The notes: generated from the sequence alone by a model not told the origin. Positions 7,367 to 14,799 are shown, counted from the stretch's first letter. The stretch: 18,407 nucleotides of DNA from an uncultured Eubacteriales bacterium (GCA_900545805.1 URAL01000036.1:1-18407); one strand, 5' to 3'. Numbers and translations are program-made.

Positions 7367-7997
7367 TTTCTATCTCGTTGTGAAGATAATCGAGGGCGTC
7401 GGAGAGAGTTCCGATGCTGTCGATAAGGCCGCAGGAGACGGCCTCCTGCCCGTATATCACGCTGCCGACATCGTTTGCAAGCTCATCGGTCGCCATCATG
7501 AGCTCGTTATACCTCTCGCGGCTTATATTCGAGTGGCCGGTGACAAAGCCGACGATGCGCTCCTGAATTCGGGCAAAATAGTTATACGTCTGCGGAACGC
7601 CGATAACGACGCCGTTAAGGCGCACCGGATGGATCGTCATAGCTGCCGACGGCGCAATAAAGCTGCGTGAGGCGGCGACCGCAAGCGGCACTCCTATCGA
7701 GTGACCGCCGCCGAGTATAAGAGACACGGTCGGCTTCTTCATACCGGCTATGAGCTCCGATATGCCGAGCCCGGCCTCGACGTCGCCGCCGACGGTGTTT
7801 AAAAGGATAAGAAGCCCCTTTATATCCTCGGATTCCTCGACCGCCGCCAGAAGCGGCATGATGTGCTCGTACTTTGTCGTTTTGTTATCCTCGGAAAGTA
7901 TCTGGTGTCCCTCGATCTGGCCTACTATGGTCAGGCAGTGGATCATACCCTCCCTGCCCTTCGGCTGCGTGCTGCCGAGCTCCTTTATCTCATCCAA
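7353..7997 (-). CDS. tepA: ClpP-like serine protease TepA (translocation-enhancing protein)
   Basis: TepA belongs to the ClpP/crotonase superfamily; in Bacillus it was linked to protein secretion and lies just upstream of spoIIIE. The nucleophile motif LGGGHSIGVPLA (Ser103 counted from the upstream GTG) and TIHPV (His126) are intact. GGDVEAGLGISELI matches the family fold. Two starts are possible: GTG at 8004-8006 and TTG at 7995-7997. I favour TTG, because GAGGTGAT, a near-perfect match to the 16S rRNA 3' end, sits six bases upstream, whereas the GTG lies inside that Shine-Dalgarno. The encoded protein is then 214 residues. The Shine-Dalgarno is itself in a terminator-like hairpin (8004-8035). 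The tepA-uppP-ftsK order is the Bacillus tepA-spoIIIE neighbourhood with uppP inserted. Confidence 0.88.
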   Translation of the reverse strand: MDEIKELGSTQPKGREGMIHCLTIVGQIEGHQILSEDNKTTKYEHIMPLLAAVEESEDIKGLLILLNTVGGDVEAGLGISELIAGMKKPTVSLILGGGHSIGVPLAVAASRSFIAPSAAMTIHPVRLNGVVIGVPQTYNYFARIQERIVGFVTGHSNISRERYNELMMATDELANDVGSVIYGQEAVSCGLIDSIGTLSDALDYLHNEIERRAH

Positions 7998-8035
7998 AAA
8001 AATCACCTCATACCTATTTTGCCAGGTATGAGGTG
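7996..8035 (-). promoter_or_regulatory. Terminator-like hairpin containing the tepA Shine-Dalgarno
   Basis: On the minus strand, CACCTCATACCT, loop GGCAAAAT, AGGTATGAGGTG make a perfect 12-bp stem. A TTTTTTT and the TTG start codon follow. It has every feature of an intrinsic terminator for the aminopeptidase gene, whose stop is at 8049. The GAGGTG that serves tepA forms the end of its 3' arm. Expression of tepA should therefore depend on read-through and on opening of the hairpin. Confidence 0.65.
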
Positions 8036-8048
8036 GTTTTATAAGTGT

Positions 8049-9431
8049 TTATGCCTTATATGCGGCCAGCACGCCGAGATAGGTCATAAAGCAGTCAAAC
8101 TTTGCGACAACCTCGAAGGGTGCGTGCATGCTCATCACCGGAACGCCGGCATCGATGGTGTCGATATTGCGGTTTGCCATGTACTTTGCTATCGTGCCGC
8201 CGCCGCCCTGATCGACCTTGCCGAGCTCGCTCATCTGCCAGACAACTCCGTTATCGGCAAAGAGCTTTCGGAGATATGCAACGACCTCAGCGGAGGCATC
8301 GCTCGTGCCGCTCTTGCCGCGAGCGCCGGTAAACTTGCAGATGCCCATGCCGTAGTTGAGCTTTGCGTCGTTGCGCTTTTCGCTTACCTCGGGGAAGTTG
8401 GGGTCAAACGCCGCGGTAACGTCGGCAGACAGGCAGAAGCTGTTTGCAAAGCATCGGCGCAGGGGTACATTCTGACTGTCGCAAAGCTCCTCCATAAAGC
8501 ACTCGAACGCGCTGCTCTGCATACCGCTCACGCCGTCCGAGCCCGTCTCCTCCTTGTCGGCCAGTATGCAGACGCAGGTCTTTTCGGGCGTTGCTTCAAT
8601 ATCGAGTATAGCCTTGAGCTCGGCATAGGCGCACACGCGGTCATCGTGGCCATAGCCGCCGATGAGCGAGCGGTCAAGGCCGATCTCGCGCACCTCAAAC
8701 GCCGGAACTGCGGTGAGCTCTGCCGAGAGGAAGTCCTCCTCAACTATGCCGTAGCGATCGTTGAGGATGCTCATAATCGCAAGCTTTACCCTGTCGCTGC
8801 CCTCGTCGGCATAGGGAACGCTGCCGATTAGGATATTGAGTCCCTCGCCTGTTATGCCCTCCTCCATGGTTTTTTTCATCTGTTCCTTTCCAAGGTGCGG
8901 CAGAAGATCGGTTATGACAAACTGCGGATCGGCGGGATCGTGACCGATGGTGACGTCAATGACTTCGCCGGACTTAAGCGCTACAACGCCGTGCAGCTCA
9001 AGAGGTATGGTCACCCACTGGTATTTCTTTATGCCGCCGTAGTAATGTGTCTTGAAATACGCAAGCTCGTCGCTTTCGTACAGGGGGTTCTGCTTGAGGT
9101 CGATGCGCGGAGAGTCGACATGCGCGCCGGCTATCATAACGCCCTTTTCGAGGCTCTGTTTTCCTATGACGGCCAGCATCAGCGACTTGCCGCGATTGTT
9201 GCGGTAGACCTTATCGCCGGCCTTGAGCTCCATACCGTCGGCATACTCGACAAAGCCCTTAGCCTCGGCCATTTCTATGGCCATCTTTACGGCCTCGCGC
9301 TCGGTGCGCGCCTCGTTTAAAAACGCCATATAGCCGCGGCAGTAGTCCTCCATATTGATGCGCTGCTGCGTGCTCATCGTGTCATAGCCGTTTTTCTGCC
9401 TGTAAAATAATTCATCTCTGATCTCAGCCAT
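8049..9431 (-). CDS. M18 family aspartyl-type metalloaminopeptidase
   Basis: This is a cytosolic zinc aminopeptidase that removes N-terminal residues from peptides. M18 enzymes often prefer acidic or neutral residues and assemble into tetrahedral dodecamers. The 460 residues are typical. Metal and catalytic residues are visible in order: AHVDSPR (His104, Asp106), GHDDR (Asp263/264), ADKEETGSDG (Glu294/295), SADVTAAF (Asp337) and MSMHAPFE (His436). The start overlaps the end of the tsaC-coaE fusion gene by 8 bp (ATGGCTGA). It is followed by the strong hairpin at 7996-8035. The family is often annotated apeA or apeB; I leave the symbol open because these are not clearly orthologous. Confidence 0.92.
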   Translation of the reverse strand: MAEIRDELFYRQKNGYDTMSTQQRINMEDYCRGYMAFLNEARTEREAVKMAIEMAEAKGFVEYADGMELKAGDKVYRNNRGKSLMLAVIGKQSLEKGVMIAGAHVDSPRIDLKQNPLYESDELAYFKTHYYGGIKKYQWVTIPLELHGVVALKSGEVIDVTIGHDPADPQFVITDLLPHLGKEQMKKTMEEGITGEGLNILIGSVPYADEGSDRVKLAIMSILNDRYGIVEEDFLSAELTAVPAFEVREIGLDRSLIGGYGHDDRVCAYAELKAILDIEATPEKTCVCILADKEETGSDGVSGMQSSAFECFMEELCDSQNVPLRRCFANSFCLSADVTAAFDPNFPEVSEKRNDAKLNYGMGICKFTGARGKSGTSDASAEVVAYLRKLFADNGVVWQMSELGKVDQGGGGTIAKYMANRNIDTIDAGVPVMSMHAPFEVVAKFDCFMTYLGVLAAYKA

Positions 9432-10635
9432 TTTTCAATACTTCCTTAAATAAATTTTTGCATTCTTTTCTGAATCTGTCCGCGCTGCCGTCATTGTGCA
9501 GCACATATTCGCACTTTTGCTCGAAATACTCGTTGGGGTACTGGGCATTCACACGCATCATGGCATATTCATAGCTTATGCCGTCGCGCTTCATTATACG
9601 CTTGATGCGCGTCGCTTTCTCGGCAACAATACCGACAACGGCACAGCATTTTTCCGCAAGCCCGCTCTCGATAAGCGCTATCGCGTCGATGGCAGCCGTC
9701 TTTCCGCCACGCATCGCCCACTCTGAAAGCTTTTTACTGACTTCAAGTCCAATATAGTGATGCGTTATAGCGTTTAAGTCCTCGAGCGCGGCTTCATTCG
9801 AAAACACCGTCGCGCCGAGCGCCTTGCGGTCGAGAACGCCGTCGATGACCGTCCCCGGAAACGAACGCTCGATATCCGCAAGCATTTTCACATTCGTTTT
9901 GAGCATATCGTGGTACAGCGCGTCGCAGTCGATTATAAGTGCGCCCATGGCCTCAAGCTCACGCAGAGCAGTAGTTTTTCCACAGCCCGTGCCGCCGGTT
10001 ATGCCGATGACCTTCAGACCTTCGGTCAGCACGGAGGCAATGTCCGCTTCCGGCAGTACTCCCTGACGCAATATTTTATACGGCGCCGAGCTCATGTCGA
10101 TTATCGTGGACTCGCACCCCAGGCCGCACCGTCCTCCGTCGACAACAGCGGCAATTTTTCCGTCGAAGTAATCAAGAACCTCCTGCACGGTAACTGGGCT
10201 TTTGCTGCCCGATGGATTTGCCGAGGGCGCTGCAAACGGAAGCTTTGCCTTTTTGAGCATCTCCTGCGTCATGGGGTGATCCGGACACCTTAGCGCGACG
10301 GTATCACCGCCGGCACGGACGATATCGGGAACAATGTCCTTTGACTTCAAAACGATGGTCAGAGGCCCCGGCCAGAATCTGTCCATAAGCGCCCGCGCCT
10401 GCTTTGGGATATTCGTACAGTATTTGGTTACCGCCGCCCCCTTGTGCAGCATAAGTGAAAGGGGCTTTACCTCGGGTCTGCCCTTGACCTCATACACCCG
10501 CTCGACTGCCGCCGCGTCAAGGCCGCTGCATGCAAGGCCGTACACCGTTTCCGTCGGCACGGCGACGAGCTCGCCGGAGACTATGAGCTCAGCCGCCTCG
10601 CCGAGCTTATCTTTTCCTATCAGCTTAGTTTCCAT
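9424..10635 (-). CDS. Fused threonylcarbamoyl-AMP synthase (TsaC/YwlC) and dephospho-CoA kinase (CoaE)
   Basis: Two enzymes are joined in one 403-residue frame. Residues 1-205 are a YrdC/Sua5 domain that makes L-threonylcarbamoyl-AMP for t6A in ANN-reading tRNAs. It shows VPTETVYGLA (26-35), KGRPEVKPL (51-59), FAAPSANPSGS (134-144) and CESTIID, and lacks the Sua5 C-terminal extension. Residues 208-403 are CoaE, which phosphorylates dephospho-CoA in the last step of CoA synthesis. It has P-loop GGTGCGKT (214-221), DCDAL (236-240) and KRDGIS-YEYAMMRVNAQ (about 349-365). The usual CoaE HP after the second helix is HH here. The linker is about five residues, with no frameshift or internal stop. 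The start shares one base with the prfA stop (TGATG). Each domain looks complete, so both activities are probably kept. Confidence 0.9.
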   Translation of the reverse strand: METKLIGKDKLGEAAELIVSGELVAVPTETVYGLACSGLDAAAVERVYEVKGRPEVKPLSLMLHKGAAVTKYCTNIPKQARALMDRFWPGPLTIVLKSKDIVPDIVRAGGDTVALRCPDHPMTQEMLKKAKLPFAAPSANPSGSKSPVTVQEVLDYFDGKIAAVVDGGRCGLGCESTIIDMSSAPYKILRQGVLPEADIASVLTEGLKVIGITGGTGCGKTTALRELEAMGALIIDCDALYHDMLKTNVKMLADIERSFPGTVIDGVLDRKALGATVFSNEAALEDLNAITHHYIGLEVSKKLSEWAMRGGKTAAIDAIALIESGLAEKCCAVVGIVAEKATRIKRIMKRDGISYEYAMMRVNAQYPNEYFEQKCEYVLHNDGSADRFRKECKNLFKEVLKNG

Positions 10636-11705
10636 CAGCTCTCCGCCTGCCTTTTTAGCTTTTCCGCCTGATCGGCGGTTATGAGCGCATCGATTATAGG
10701 ATCAAGGTCGCCGTTGAGGACACTTTGGATATTGAAGTTTCGCACATCGCCGACGAGACGGTGGTCGGTCACGCGGTTTTGCGGAAAGTTATAGGTGCGC
10801 ACTCTGTCAGAACGGTCGCCGGATCCGACCTGGGATTTACGCTCGGCAGCTATGGCGGCTGCCTTCTTCTGCCGCTCGGCCTCGTACAGCTTTGAGCGCA
10901 GTATCTTCATTGCCCTGTCTTTATTTTTATACTGGCTGCGCTCATCCTGACACTCAACTACAACGCCCGTGGGCAGATGCGTTATGCGAATGGCGCTTTC
11001 AGTCTTGTTAACGTGCTGGCCGCCGGCGCCGGACGAGCGGTAGGTGTCGATCTGCAAATCTGCGGGATTTATTTCAAATTCGACCTCTTCGGCCTCGGGG
11101 AGCACTGCGACCGTAGCTGCCGAGGTGTGTATCCTGCCGCCGGACTCCGTTTCCGGAACGCGCTGTACGCGGTGACCGCCGGCCTCGAACTTCAGGCGCG
11201 AATACGCCCCCTGCCCTTCGACGACAAAGCTCATTTCCTTTATACCGCCGAGCTCGGTCTCGTTTAAATTGACGATATCTATCTTCCAGCCCTTGCTCTC
11301 GGCGTACATGGAGTACATTCTGAAAAGATCGTGTGCAAACAGTGAGCTCTCCTCCCCGCCGACACCGGAGCGTATCTCCATAATGACGTTGCGCTCATCA
11401 TTCGGATCCCTGGGCAGGAGCAGGATCTTTATATGCTCGCTGAGCTCCGCCATGCGCTCTCTGGACTCGTTATACTCATCCTGCGCGAGCTCCCTGAACT
11501 CGGGATCGCTCATCAGCTTCTCGGCCTCTTTCATAGTCTTTTCGCATTTGGCATATTCCCTGTATGCCGTGACTATGGGCTCGAGCTCCTTTATCTCGCG
11601 CACACATTTCGTATATGCCGCGGGATCGGCATAAATCTCGCTGCTTTCCATGCGCATCGCAAGCTCGGAATATCTGTTGTCAAGCTGTTTGAGTTTATCC
11701 GCCAT
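10635..11705 (-). CDS. prfA: Peptide chain release factor 1
   Basis: RF1 recognises UAA and UAG in the ribosomal A site and triggers peptide release. The 356-residue protein has GAGGQ with GGQ at 228-230, followed by HVNKTESAIRITHLPTG. The codon-recognition loop is VPETESGGRIHTS, with PxT tripeptide P184-E185-T186, the RF1 rather than RF2 form. AGGAGA precedes the ATG and a good promoter lies about 35 bp upstream. It is the first gene of the minus-strand block. In many Firmicutes prmC, the glutamine methylase acting on the GGQ, follows prfA directly; here the next gene is tsaC-coaE, with a TGATG junction. Confidence 0.96.
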   Translation of the reverse strand: MADKLKQLDNRYSELAMRMESSEIYADPAAYTKCVREIKELEPIVTAYREYAKCEKTMKEAEKLMSDPEFRELAQDEYNESRERMAELSEHIKILLLPRDPNDERNVIMEIRSGVGGEESSLFAHDLFRMYSMYAESKGWKIDIVNLNETELGGIKEMSFVVEGQGAYSRLKFEAGGHRVQRVPETESGGRIHTSAATVAVLPEAEEVEFEINPADLQIDTYRSSGAGGQHVNKTESAIRITHLPTGVVVECQDERSQYKNKDRAMKILRSKLYEAERQKKAAAIAAERKSQVGSGDRSDRVRTYNFPQNRVTDHRLVGDVRNFNIQSVLNGDLDPIIDALITADQAEKLKRQAES

Positions 11706-11735
11706 TTTTATCTCCTGAAAGTTTTATAATGAAAT

Positions 11736-11764
11736 ATCATAGCACATTTATGGGGATATGTAAA
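11736..11764 (-). promoter_or_regulatory. Promoter for prfA
   Basis: On the minus strand, -35 TTTACA (11759-11764) and -10 TATGAT (11736-11741) have a 17-bp spacer. The probable start of transcription is near 11729, giving a leader of roughly 25 bases with the AGGAGA ribosome binding site. Confidence 0.7.
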
Positions 11765-12120
11765 TGAAAAAAGGCCGCAAGCTCGCGGAGAGCTACGGCT
11801 ATAAGGTCACATATTTTGTCGGCGGCAATATCCGCTATGCAGGCGGCGAGTTCAGGGGCGTTGTTGACACAAAAAAGAAAACGCTGTACATCGTAACAGC
11901 GTTTATAGGCGAAAAAGGATATAAAAACGGAGACACGCTGTCCTTCGATGATAAAATCCCCGAAGCAACGCCTAAAAGCGCAACTGCGTCATCTCCTACT
12001 ACCAATATACCCACTGCAAACAAGAATGTCAACGAGAAATTTTCCCGCGAGCCGGAGAGGCTCAACGAGCTGCGGCGGCAGAATGAGGAGCTAAAGCAGC
12101 GCGAGTACGCTCTTACATTA
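11764..12120 (+). pseudogene. Decayed fragment resembling a phage/conjugative-element polyvalent protein
   Basis: The frame runs 147 codons to 12207, but the last ~30 codons only read the tRNA terminator and the antisense of tRNA-Arg, so they are not meaningful. I end the call where the terminator begins. The first part, including KLAESYGYKVTYFVGG and FRGVVDTKKKTLYIV, reminds me of metallopeptidase-like or MuF-associated polyvalent domains of prophages. The HExxH expected after that strand is absent. The later KFSREPERLNELRRQNEELKQRE resembles the coiled linker common in such proteins. There is no good ribosome binding site, and the ATG overlaps the prfA -35 box. I infer a remnant left by an element that inserted at the tRNA 3' end. 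It could also be spurious. Confidence 0.4.
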
Positions 12121-12156
12121 AAAAGTCGGAGCAAGCGATACAAGGCTTGCTCCGAC
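12120..12156 (-). terminator. Terminator of tRNA-Arg
   Basis: A perfect 12-bp stem, GTCGGAGCAAGC and GCTTGCTCCGAC, with an 8-base loop is followed on the minus strand by TTTTT. It starts two bases after the tRNA CCA end. Confidence 0.9.
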
Positions 12157-12157
12157 C

Positions 12158-12234
12158 TGGTACGCCCGACGGGATTCGAACCCACGACCTTCAGAGTCGG
12201 AGTCTGACACTCTATCCAGCTGAGCTACGGGCGC
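12158..12234 (-). tRNA. tRNA-Arg (anticodon CCG)
   Basis: A full cloverleaf can be drawn on the minus strand. The acceptor is GCGCCCG with CGGGCGT. The D arm is GCTC...GAGT. The anticodon stem TCAGA/TCTGA closes the loop CTCCGAC, with CCG at positions 34-36 reading the arginine codon CGG. The T arm is GTGGG-TTCGAAT-CCCGT. The discriminator is A and CCA is encoded. It has its own promoter and terminator, so it is a single-gene unit. Confidence 0.96.
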
Positions 12235-12248
12235 ATTTGTGCTTAAGT

Positions 12249-12277
12249 ATTATAGCAAATACCGCCGCCGCTGTAAA
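12249..12277 (-). promoter_or_regulatory. Promoter for tRNA-Arg
   Basis: On the minus strand, -35 TTTACA (12272-12277), a 17-bp spacer and a consensus -10 TATAAT (12249-12254) place the start a few bases ahead of the tRNA 5' end at 12234. This is the usual stable-RNA layout. Confidence 0.85.
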
Positions 12278-12320
12278 GCCATAATTTCCGCCCGAGTTCG
12301 GCCTGTATTGCGGCTGCCTC

Positions 12321-12349
12321 TTGACGCGGAGAGCAAAAAATGCTACTGT
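12321..12349 (+). promoter_or_regulatory. Possible promoter for the Nudix gene
   Basis: TTGACG (12321-12326), a 17-bp spacer and TACTGT (12344-12349). The predicted start lies only about ten bases before the ATG at 12366, so the leader would barely include GGGTGA. The -10 is weak. Confidence 0.4.
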
Positions 12350-12365
12350 GTTCCGGGTGATAAAA

Positions 12366-12884
12366 ATGGAATCATGGGATGCATACGACGTCAACAGAAT
12401 ACCGACCGGCAAAAGCGTTATCCGGGGCGAAAAGCACCCCGGGGGGCTCTATCACATGGTCGTTCACATTGCGATATTCAACTCGGAGGGAAAGCTGCTG
12501 ATCCAGCAGCGCTGCTCCCAGAAGCCGACGTTTCCAGAAAAATGGGACGTCACGGTCGGCGGCAGCGCACTGTGCGGCGAGACAAGCCGGCAGGCCATGC
12601 GCCGTGAGCTGCGCGAGGAGCTTGGGCTCGATATCGACCTTTCAGATATCCGGCCACGCCTTACGGTGAACTTTGAAGACGGCTTCGACGACTATTACAT
12701 AATTGCCAGGGACATCTCGCTCAGTCAGCTGCACCTTCAGCCCGAGGAGGTCATGGATGCGCGCTGGGCAACGCTGGAGGAGGTCTGCGCGATGATAGAC
12801 TCAGGCGAGTTTATCCCGTTCATGAAAAGCTTCATCGCTTTCCTGTTCGAGATGCGAAACGGCGTAGACAATCTGAATACGTGA
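12366..12884 (+). CDS. Nudix hydrolase (IDI/YfcD-like)
   Basis: Nudix enzymes hydrolyse nucleoside-diphosphate-linked compounds using Mg2+. The Nudix box GX5EX7REUXEEXGU is perfect at residues 66-88, reading GSALCGE, then RELREELGL. The N-terminus, WDAYDVNRIPTGK with a following HPGGLYHMVVHI, matches the subgroup related to isopentenyl-diphosphate isomerase and YfcD, whose substrates are poorly known. The protein has 172 residues. ATG at 12366 has GGGTGA upstream and starts at the family's usual position; the frame extends upstream to 12321 but that part overlaps the promoter. It is a single gene between the tRNA and a convergent surface-protein gene. Confidence 0.9.
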   Translation: MESWDAYDVNRIPTGKSVIRGEKHPGGLYHMVVHIAIFNSEGKLLIQQRCSQKPTFPEKWDVTVGGSALCGETSRQAMRRELREELGLDIDLSDIRPRLTVNFEDGFDDYYIIARDISLSQLHLQPEEVMDARWATLEEVCAMIDSGEFIPFMKSFIAFLFEMRNGVDNLNT

Positions 12885-12915
12885 AAAATGCACCGCATGG
12901 TTTCCCATGCGGTGC
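12884..12915. terminator. Intrinsic terminator, better T-run on the minus strand
   Basis: The stem GCACCGCATGG (12890-12900), loop TTTC and CCATGCGGTGC (12905-12915) form 11 perfect pairs. On the minus strand it is followed by ATTTTTC, overlapping the Nudix stop codon. On the plus strand the nearest T-run, ATTTTG, begins five bases after the stem. It probably ends minus-strand transcripts from the LRR gene as well as, or better than, Nudix transcripts. Confidence 0.75.
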
Positions 12916-13085
12916 GGCGTATTTTGTGGGGCGCTGCTTCGCCCTTTCCTGTGGCATCAAGCCAATTTATTATAACATATTTTTCGCATTCCTTAAATAT
13001 GTATTACTTCCAAACTTGGCTATAATTTTTTGTGCGTTTCACACAAAAGCGTTAATATTAGCACAAATTTTCGGGTATACAGGCC

Positions 13086-13116
13086 AAGCGCAGGGGCAAA
13101 TGCCTCTGCGCTTTTT
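13086..13116 (+). terminator. Plus-strand terminator before the LRR gene stop
   Basis: AAGCGCAGGGGC (13086-13097), loop AAAT and GCCTCTGCGCTT (13102-13113) form a 12-bp stem with one G-U pair, then a T-run to 13116. The T-run and the wobble pair fit only a plus-strand RNA; on the minus strand the wobble becomes a C-A mismatch. It may end a long Nudix transcript or an unrecognised small RNA. The gene-free gap 12916-13085 is AT-rich and holds a small dyad, TTTTGTG ... CACAAAA (13028-13048), but no coding frame. Confidence 0.6.
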
Positions 13117-13134
13117 AATGCCTTGTTATGCTGC

Positions 13135-14799
13135 TTACTGTGCTCTGTAGAGGAATGTAACGACCTGTGCGCGGGTGCAGGGGGCATCAGGGGAGAAGCA
13201 ATTGCCGCCTGTGCCCTTGGTTATGCCATTGCTGACTGCCCAGTTGACGGCATCATAGCAATATGACCCAACCACAACGTCAATGAAACCGTTTCCGGCG
13301 CTCACGCTCGGTGAATGTGCCGCGCGATACATAAGGGTCACTACCTGACCTCGTGTACAGGTAGCATCGGGCGAAAATCTGTTGTTTCCGGTGCCTTTTG
13401 TAATATTATTCTCAACCGCCCACTGAACCGCATCATGGTAATATGCGCTTGGATTCACATCAGAGAAGTTAACAGCCGTGCTTGCCTTCGGCTCACCTGC
13501 CGCGCGCCACAGGAAGGTCACGACCTGGGCACGCGTGCAGCGATCATTCGGCGAGAATGTTACTGCCGATGTTCCCTTTGTTATGTTCTTATTAACAGCC
13601 CACTTCACGGCATCGTAGCAATAGTCTCCGACATTTACGTCTATAAACATGCTCTCACTGCCGTACTTGAAGCTTGCCGATGTCAGCGAGCTGTTATATC
13701 TTTCAACTTCTACTATCGACCAGTCGACGGCAGAGCCTTCGTAATTGACAGTGCGCAGGTCATGGCAATTGTAGAATGCATATTCCCCTATGCTGTTTAC
13801 CGATGTCGGGATATTAACTTCTGTAATGCGCGCGTAGTGGCCGCTGCTCTTGGATGAGGAAGTGGCGAATAGCTGCTTGGGTATTCTGGATACGTTCGAG
13901 CCGAAAGTGACCTTAAGCGAATCCGAATTGCTGCCGACATTGTTAAACGGGGGCAGCACTAATATAACGGGATTTTCACTGAGAGATGAGCTTATTGTGT
14001 CTGCTATGGTTCCGTTTATCGTTATTGACTCAAGTCCTGTGCAATGCGCAAAGCAGCCTTCGAGAAGCTTGCAGTCTCCGTTTATGGTAAGATCCTTTAA
14101 ATAATAGCAGTACAGAAAAGCGTGCTTTCCGATAGTGCAGTCCCCGTCAATGGTCACAGACTGTACTCCCGTTTCAAAGAACGCATTTGTCCCTATGCTC
14201 TTCATCCCGCTGCCGATATGCACACTTTTTAGATCATGGCAGTTTCCAAAAGCGGACAAACCAATCGATGTTACCGAATCGGGAATGGTCACGCTCGTAA
14301 TATGGGGATAGTATCCCTCTGTCTTTGAATATGGAGAATCAAACAGATTGCTGGGGATAGCAGTAACCTCAGGGCCGAAAACGACGTCCAAACAGTCGGA
14401 ATTTGCACCGATATTGTAGAATGTGTTATCAACAGTATAAACTTTTTGAAGATCACTGTTTATAGTAAGCGAGTTAAGACCGGTACAATTGGAAAATGCA
14501 CGTGCGCCAATTTGGGATAGCGTTTCAGGCAATACGATTTTTCTTATAGTCGTGCAATCCTGAAACGCTTTCGAATGGATGCTCCTGACCTTATAGGTCA
14601 CGCCGTCGTAATCGACCTTTGACGGCACCGTGACGGATGACGATGAGCCGTTGTACTTCCTGACGCAGGCAACGCCGTTTTCGATCGCATAGGTGAAGTC
14701 GCCTCTGATAAATGTCTCGTTGGCAGCCAGAGCGCTCACAGGCACCAGGGTCATTATCATGAGCAGCACGAGCAGCAGACTCAGTATTCTTTTCTTCAT
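13135..14799 (-). CDS. BspA-like leucine-rich-repeat surface protein with three SLH domains
   Basis: This is a secreted, wall-anchored protein of 554 residues. Residues 1-25 are a signal peptide ending in SALA-A. Residues about 40-380 hold LRR_5 (BspA/TpLRR) repeats of the form IP.SV.SIG..AF.NC..L..V.I. Three S-layer homology domains at about 385-432, 445-492 and 505-552 each have a YxDAVxWAVxxxITKGT core and end in TRAQVVTFL or TRGQVVTLM. BspA-type repeats often mediate adhesion to host or bacterial surfaces; the partner here is unknown. A segment near 129-193 is repeated at 287-351, implying internal duplication. GGGAGG precedes the ATG. The LRR-coding half is visibly more AT-rich than the neighbouring genes, which may reflect transfer. 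Confidence 0.93.
   Translation of the reverse strand: MKKRILSLLLVLLMIMTLVPVSALAANETFIRGDFTYAIENGVACVRKYNGSSSSVTVPSKVDYDGVTYKVRSIHSKAFQDCTTIRKIVLPETLSQIGARAFSNCTGLNSLTINSDLQKVYTVDNTFYNIGANSDCLDVVFGPEVTAIPSNLFDSPYSKTEGYYPHITSVTIPDSVTSIGLSAFGNCHDLKSVHIGSGMKSIGTNAFFETGVQSVTIDGDCTIGKHAFLYCYYLKDLTINGDCKLLEGCFAHCTGLESITINGTIADTISSSLSENPVILVLPPFNNVGSNSDSLKVTFGSNVSRIPKQLFATSSSKSSGHYARITEVNIPTSVNSIGEYAFYNCHDLRTVNYEGSAVDWSIVEVERYNSSLTSASFKYGSESMFIDVNVGDYCYDAVKWAVNKNITKGTSAVTFSPNDRCTRAQVVTFLWRAAGEPKASTAVNFSDVNPSAYYHDAVQWAVENNITKGTGNNRFSPDATCTRGQVVTLMYRAAHSPSVSAGNGFIDVVVGSYCYDAVNWAVSNGITKGTGGNCFSPDAPCTRAQVVTFLYRAQ

Noticed and set aside
12121..12207. End of the plus-strand frame downstream of the possible element remnant (RPTGFEPTTFRVGV)
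   Set aside because: This is the antisense translation of the tRNA-Arg gene, a well-known spurious product.
13028..13048. TTTTGTG ... CACAAAA dyad as an operator
   Set aside because: It lies between two convergent genes, far from any start codon; no regulator can be named.
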